A DNA stretch of 64,000 nucleotides from Macrocybe gigantea (taxonomy: Eukaryota > Basidiomycota > Agaricomycetes > Agaricales > Callistosporiaceae), in assembly GCA_011319805.1 (NCBI GenBank), contig SJRY01000239.1, positions 1-64,000 on the forward strand, given 5' to 3'. Below are positions 60,321 to 64,000 of this stretch, piece by piece (the stretch's first letter is position 1; every line of letters begins with the position of its first letter). Both the position numbers and the translations under genes were made by a program. The notes beneath the pieces were generated by a model. The model was given only the letters and a program-made list of their open reading frames with translations. It had not been told where the DNA came from and searched no databases.

Positions 60321-63300
60321 TCAGATCATGGTATCGCTCCAAAACGCCAAGCCTTCACCCCATCCAGACTCCAGATCCCCCGCCTTGCGCAACAACAGCA
60401 GCGCGCGATTGCGCCGACAGCGTTCCACATCTTTCGACGCCAGACGCTTATCATTCAAAGACGCATACTGCGCCTCCGCTGCTTGATAATACTCCGCAGC
60501 CAGACCGGCGTCGCGTTGTCTAGCATAGAACTCTCCGAAAAGGTCCAGCGCTTGAGCGACAGCAAGCGGGCGGCCGAGCTCCTGAGCTTGCCGAAGGGTA
60601 CGTTCGAGCGTCGGCTCAATTTTGTCGGACCCACCCCGCATCCGGAGGAGAATCAAAGCCTTTGACAGCAAACCCTCCACGAGATGATTGTCTGGACCGT
60701 GTTTCTGAAAGAGCTCCAAGGACCTGTCCACGACAGGAAGCGCGTCCTCCCACTTATGGACCGAGCTCAGCGTGTCGGAAATCCACATCAGGCACAGCGC
60801 CACTTCCATGGGTCGATTGACCTTTGGAGTTTCGAACGCTTCTCTTGCGGCCTCGAGCTGTTCCAAGGCCTCGACATAGTCACCAACATACCACGAAAAC
60901 TGTCCACGAGCCATCTTTGCACGGGCTCTGAAATAAGGATCCGCAAAATTCTCCGCAGAGGCCACGCTATCGAGCACCTCCCTCGCGTCCGACTTTCTGT
61001 CCATGTATATGTAGAGATTCACCAGCTCGCAAGCGCATTCCCCGGCGCGCACGGCGTCAGAAAGGTCTTCAAAGCGTTCGCGCGCTTCAAAGTAGGTCTT
61101 GCACGCCTCGTCGTATCGATCGAGCCTGAATAAGGTATTCCCGAGGCAAAACAAGCATTCTGCTACGTGTCGCTGCAGTTCGGCCACACGAGCGAGTTTC
61201 AGAGCGTGTTCGATGACTTCCGTGCGCGGCCTCGACCAATGCTGGTACCAGCTGAAAGCAAGGAGAACATCGAGCAGTTCCTGGACGTTGGATTGACATG
61301 CCACAGTCTTCACATCCGCAGTCGCCTCGAGGAGGATGTGCTGTATGTTCGTCTCCTCCGAAAACAGCGTCTTGATGTTCTCCCTGAACGCGGGGTCGCC
61401 AGGTGCCGACTTGTGATCTAGCACGAATTTGTAGCACGCCTGGCGGACCGTATCGCGCACGGCGGAGGGTATGCGGTCACCGTGACGCATGTACGACTGA
61501 ACGACAGGAAGAACGGATATCGACACCTCCGAGTCCGAAGCGGCATCCTCGCGGTCGACTATCAGCGCCGCATCGCTCAGCGCCGAAATCGCCGCGCTCT
61601 TCCTTCCGCGTCCGAGCTCCGGCATCCACCACTCAAGTCGCTCGACCGTCGTCCCAGCGGGGAGCATGGCGAGGGTCGCTAGCAAAGTCCCAGCGACGGC
61701 GTTCTGGGCTACGGCCTTGGCGTTCAGAGAAAGCCCGATGCTGCGCGACATGCTGTCCTCTGCCGATTCGTCTAACGAGAGCATGCCGGGGCCGTGACTG
61801 CGCCACTCGCTGAGCAGCGCTCCGGGCATCGATCGCGACCTCTTGCCAAGCGTCGCGACGAGGGTGATGGCGTATGGCATGTGGCCGAGCTCTGCCAGCA
61901 GCTCGTCGAGGTGAGGTTTGCCTTGAGCGCGCGGGTGGATCGCGCAGTAGATGCTCTTCGACGTCTCCGCATCGACGGCGCCCAGAGGCATGTCGGTCCA
62001 GTCAATACGGTCCGATGGTGGGACGTTCGTCCTCATAGTGACCACGATGCTCAGCTGCGACACCGCTGCCAGCGAGGAAAGGATGTTCTCCACGTCACCC
62101 CTCGTGCCTTCTACCGGATTCCACGGCGTCTCGAAATTGTCCAGGAGCATTAAACGCGGAGACGGGGAGCTCTTGAGCTCGGCAATGATGTCTGCCAGAT
62201 AGTCTCCTGTATCTCTAGAGATGCGCATATTCAAAAATAGGATACGGAGAAGGATGTCCGGGGATGTTGCGCTGACGCAGGGCACCCAAAATCGGTTGGT
62301 GTCGGTGAACTGGTTCTGGACCCGGGGGTGTTCCACAACGGCGATGGCGGTAGATGTCTTTCCCATCCCTCCGGGTCCATGGATGCATATCCGAGGTGGC
62401 CTGGAGCCTTCCTTGGCATTTACAAGGATATCCACAATACCGTCCACAAACACGTCCCGACCGTAGAAGATGCCAGGTTTTGGAGGCATCTGGCGAGGCG
62501 TAGCATGGCTCGCCATGTGAGCCGACCGAAGAAGAGCGCCAACCGATCGTCCAATCTGGCCCACTGTCTCTTGCAACTCGTCCATTTTTACCTCGATCTT
62601 GCGAAGCACGAGGCTGTGCGAGATGTCTCGGCTCACCTGCCCATCACGCGTAGGGTCAATTCACTGAGTTGAGAGGTAGCGACTTACGCTCCAGCGCTCA
62701 AGCGAGTCCTTCAAGAGGTTCGTGCATCGCTCTACCTTGGCTCTGTTTGCAGCCTTGAACAGGACAACGAGAAGCCGGTTTTGCTCTGCAATCTCTTCGA
62801 GGTCTCGTTTGATCGTTTCCAAGTCACTGGACACGACTGAGCGAGGAGAGACGTGAATGGCAGAACGACGCACTGTCCAAACTTCTGTACGTCTCTGAGG
62901 AGGTCATTAGGAATGCTCGAGGCGTCCTTTCCTTCAAGAGCCTGTACCATTCCAAGCATCACTCTCTCTATGTGATCTTTCAGTTCCGCAGCTTTTTCCT
63001 CAATCTCGGTGAGGTTCTAATAGCAATTAAATAAAACAACCCTCAAGGAAAACAGAAATGCAGTTTACTTGGCACGTTTGCATCAACAAAAGAGCCAGTC
63101 CGAAGACAGCAGGAGCGCCAGGGACGACGCCTGCGATTTCAGCTATGGATTTCGCGACTTTGACGCCGTTAATGCTCATTTCGAGGGCATAGTCACCGAC
63201 CGTTGGAGTTGCAGAGACGGGATTTGGGCCCTTGAATTCCTGTCAAAGGACAAACGCTGCGACAACACAACTACTCACTGCAACCAGTGCAGGCCTGTTT

Positions 63301-63350
63301 TCCTCAAGCGTTTTGGGTTGTCTAGGACTCCAGAAGGCAAGTCCGACCAT
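60321..63350 (-). CDS. NLR-like STAND ATPase with TPR-type tail
   Basis: N-terminal exons read MVGLAFWSPRQPKTLEEN, NGVKVAKSIAEIAGVVPGAPAVFG, LTEIEEKAAELKDHIERV and, after a one-base gap near 62870, RRSAIHVSPRSVVSSDLETI and LLVVLFKAANRAKVERC. This helical module looks like the HeLo/MLKL-type N-terminal bundle of basidiomycete NLRs. The long exon (62636 down to 60321) has Walker A HGPGGMGKTS, Walker B LMLLDNFE, RTNVPPSD (sensor-like), a helical lid region, then repeated helix pairs from about residue 480 that fit TPRs. Such proteins are thought to sense ligands and trigger cell death or incompatibility; for this one that is inference. Confidence 0.85.
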
Positions 63351-64000
63351 AGATAGGGCAACCGGGTGATCTGGTCTTGTAAAGAGCAAAAGAAGAGTAT
63401 ACCATTGGAGGTGTCAGCGCCCTCTCAAGCGGCAAACTGTCAACCCAAAACACAACCAATTTCGAACCCAGAAGCGCCCAAGGTCAAGGAAGATCGACAG
63501 TCATCTCTGCTCGACGTGCCGAGCGAGGGCGTCAGGTTTTCTGTCAGAGTTGTGGCAATCATCAAGCATCAGAGAAGCCAAGTGGACTTGCCATTCTAGG
63601 TGCCTGAGATCTCGCAGCTCCAGGAAGCCCGACGACCATGGTACGCTGATGGTGGCGATTATTAAGGTGATACGCATATCGACATCTTCTGTCCTCAATC
63701 AAACGCTCGCCAGCATCTTCTTCCCTTTGCACAGAGATGCGATCATTGTTGCATAGGCATAGACCACCTTCGTCACAGTGTCTTTTCCTCATATACAAAT
63801 CCGAGGTACATAGGTTTATCTCTTTGTCGAGCAGCAGGCAAATGATGACATGCCGAAAAGCCCACCACCACCATCGTAAATCAATGACATCCACTAGCGA
63901 CCAAGAGTATCTTTTGGAGTTGGCTCAGAACTCAGTCCTGGACACCTCAACAGAATATGATGCATATGGCGTCATCACAGAAGCCTTTTTCCTGCACGGA
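63351..64000. other. Right-end region, no gene recognised
   Basis: Upstream of the NLR gene. It includes the second dispersed-repeat copy at 63680-63815. No coding region stood out. Confidence 0.4.
63680..63815. repeat. Dispersed repeat, copy 2
   Basis: Same 41-bp core as 25651-25691, then diverged similarity to about 63815. Same orientation as the first copy. Confidence 0.7.

Overview
The window reads as the left end of a chromosome from a filamentous basidiomycete (Agaricomycotina-like). It starts with about 100 bp of telomeric repeat. Almost every gene is broken by many short introns (about 45-70 nt, GT-AG). The gene content fits this group: a C2-domain phosphatidylserine decarboxylase, ATG14, DSN1, indoleamine 2,3-dioxygenase, an NLR-like STAND ATPase, CE4 chitin-deacetylase-like genes with about ten introns, and a Zn2Cys6 regulator. 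No species can be named from this alone. No rRNA, tRNA, CRISPR or intact transposon was seen.

Layout. 1-1431: telomere and a ParB-like gene running off into it. 2168-12840: MARVEL-like membrane protein, ATG14, phosphatidylserine decarboxylase and two conserved genes of unknown function. 13343-22652: weak ORFs, a DUF7770-like gene, an adenylate-forming/APH-kinase fusion, a SIRT5-type sirtuin, the kinetochore gene DSN1 and a small ORF. 22799-46023: four CE4 polysaccharide deacetylase genes as two tandem pairs pointing outwards (A and B on minus, C and D on plus). Between the pairs lie a Zn2Cys6 transcription factor carrying an internal 1.47-kb tandem duplication and a protein with an AreA GATA-like domain plus DUF3295. 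47263-54000: an MDR oxidoreductase, small uncertain ORFs and a MYND zinc-finger gene. 54751-63350: an HNH-nuclease gene with a decayed tandem copy, indoleamine 2,3-dioxygenase and an NLR-like gene with a TPR tail.

A cross-cutting feature is that at least ten otherwise well-conserved genes need one extra base, usually in or beside a short homopolymer, to keep frame. Two tandem copies inside the window differ in the same way. This points to residual base-calling or assembly indels more than to mass gene decay. Gene coordinates below are genomic spans; exon limits are given where I worked them out by splice phase.

Functional links are limited. The CE4 genes would modify chitin in the wall and share their locus with two candidate regulators. 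ATG14 and phosphatidylserine decarboxylase both concern membrane lipid and autophagy biology but are probably only neighbours. IDO, HNH and NLR sit together at the right side without clear evidence of one pathway.
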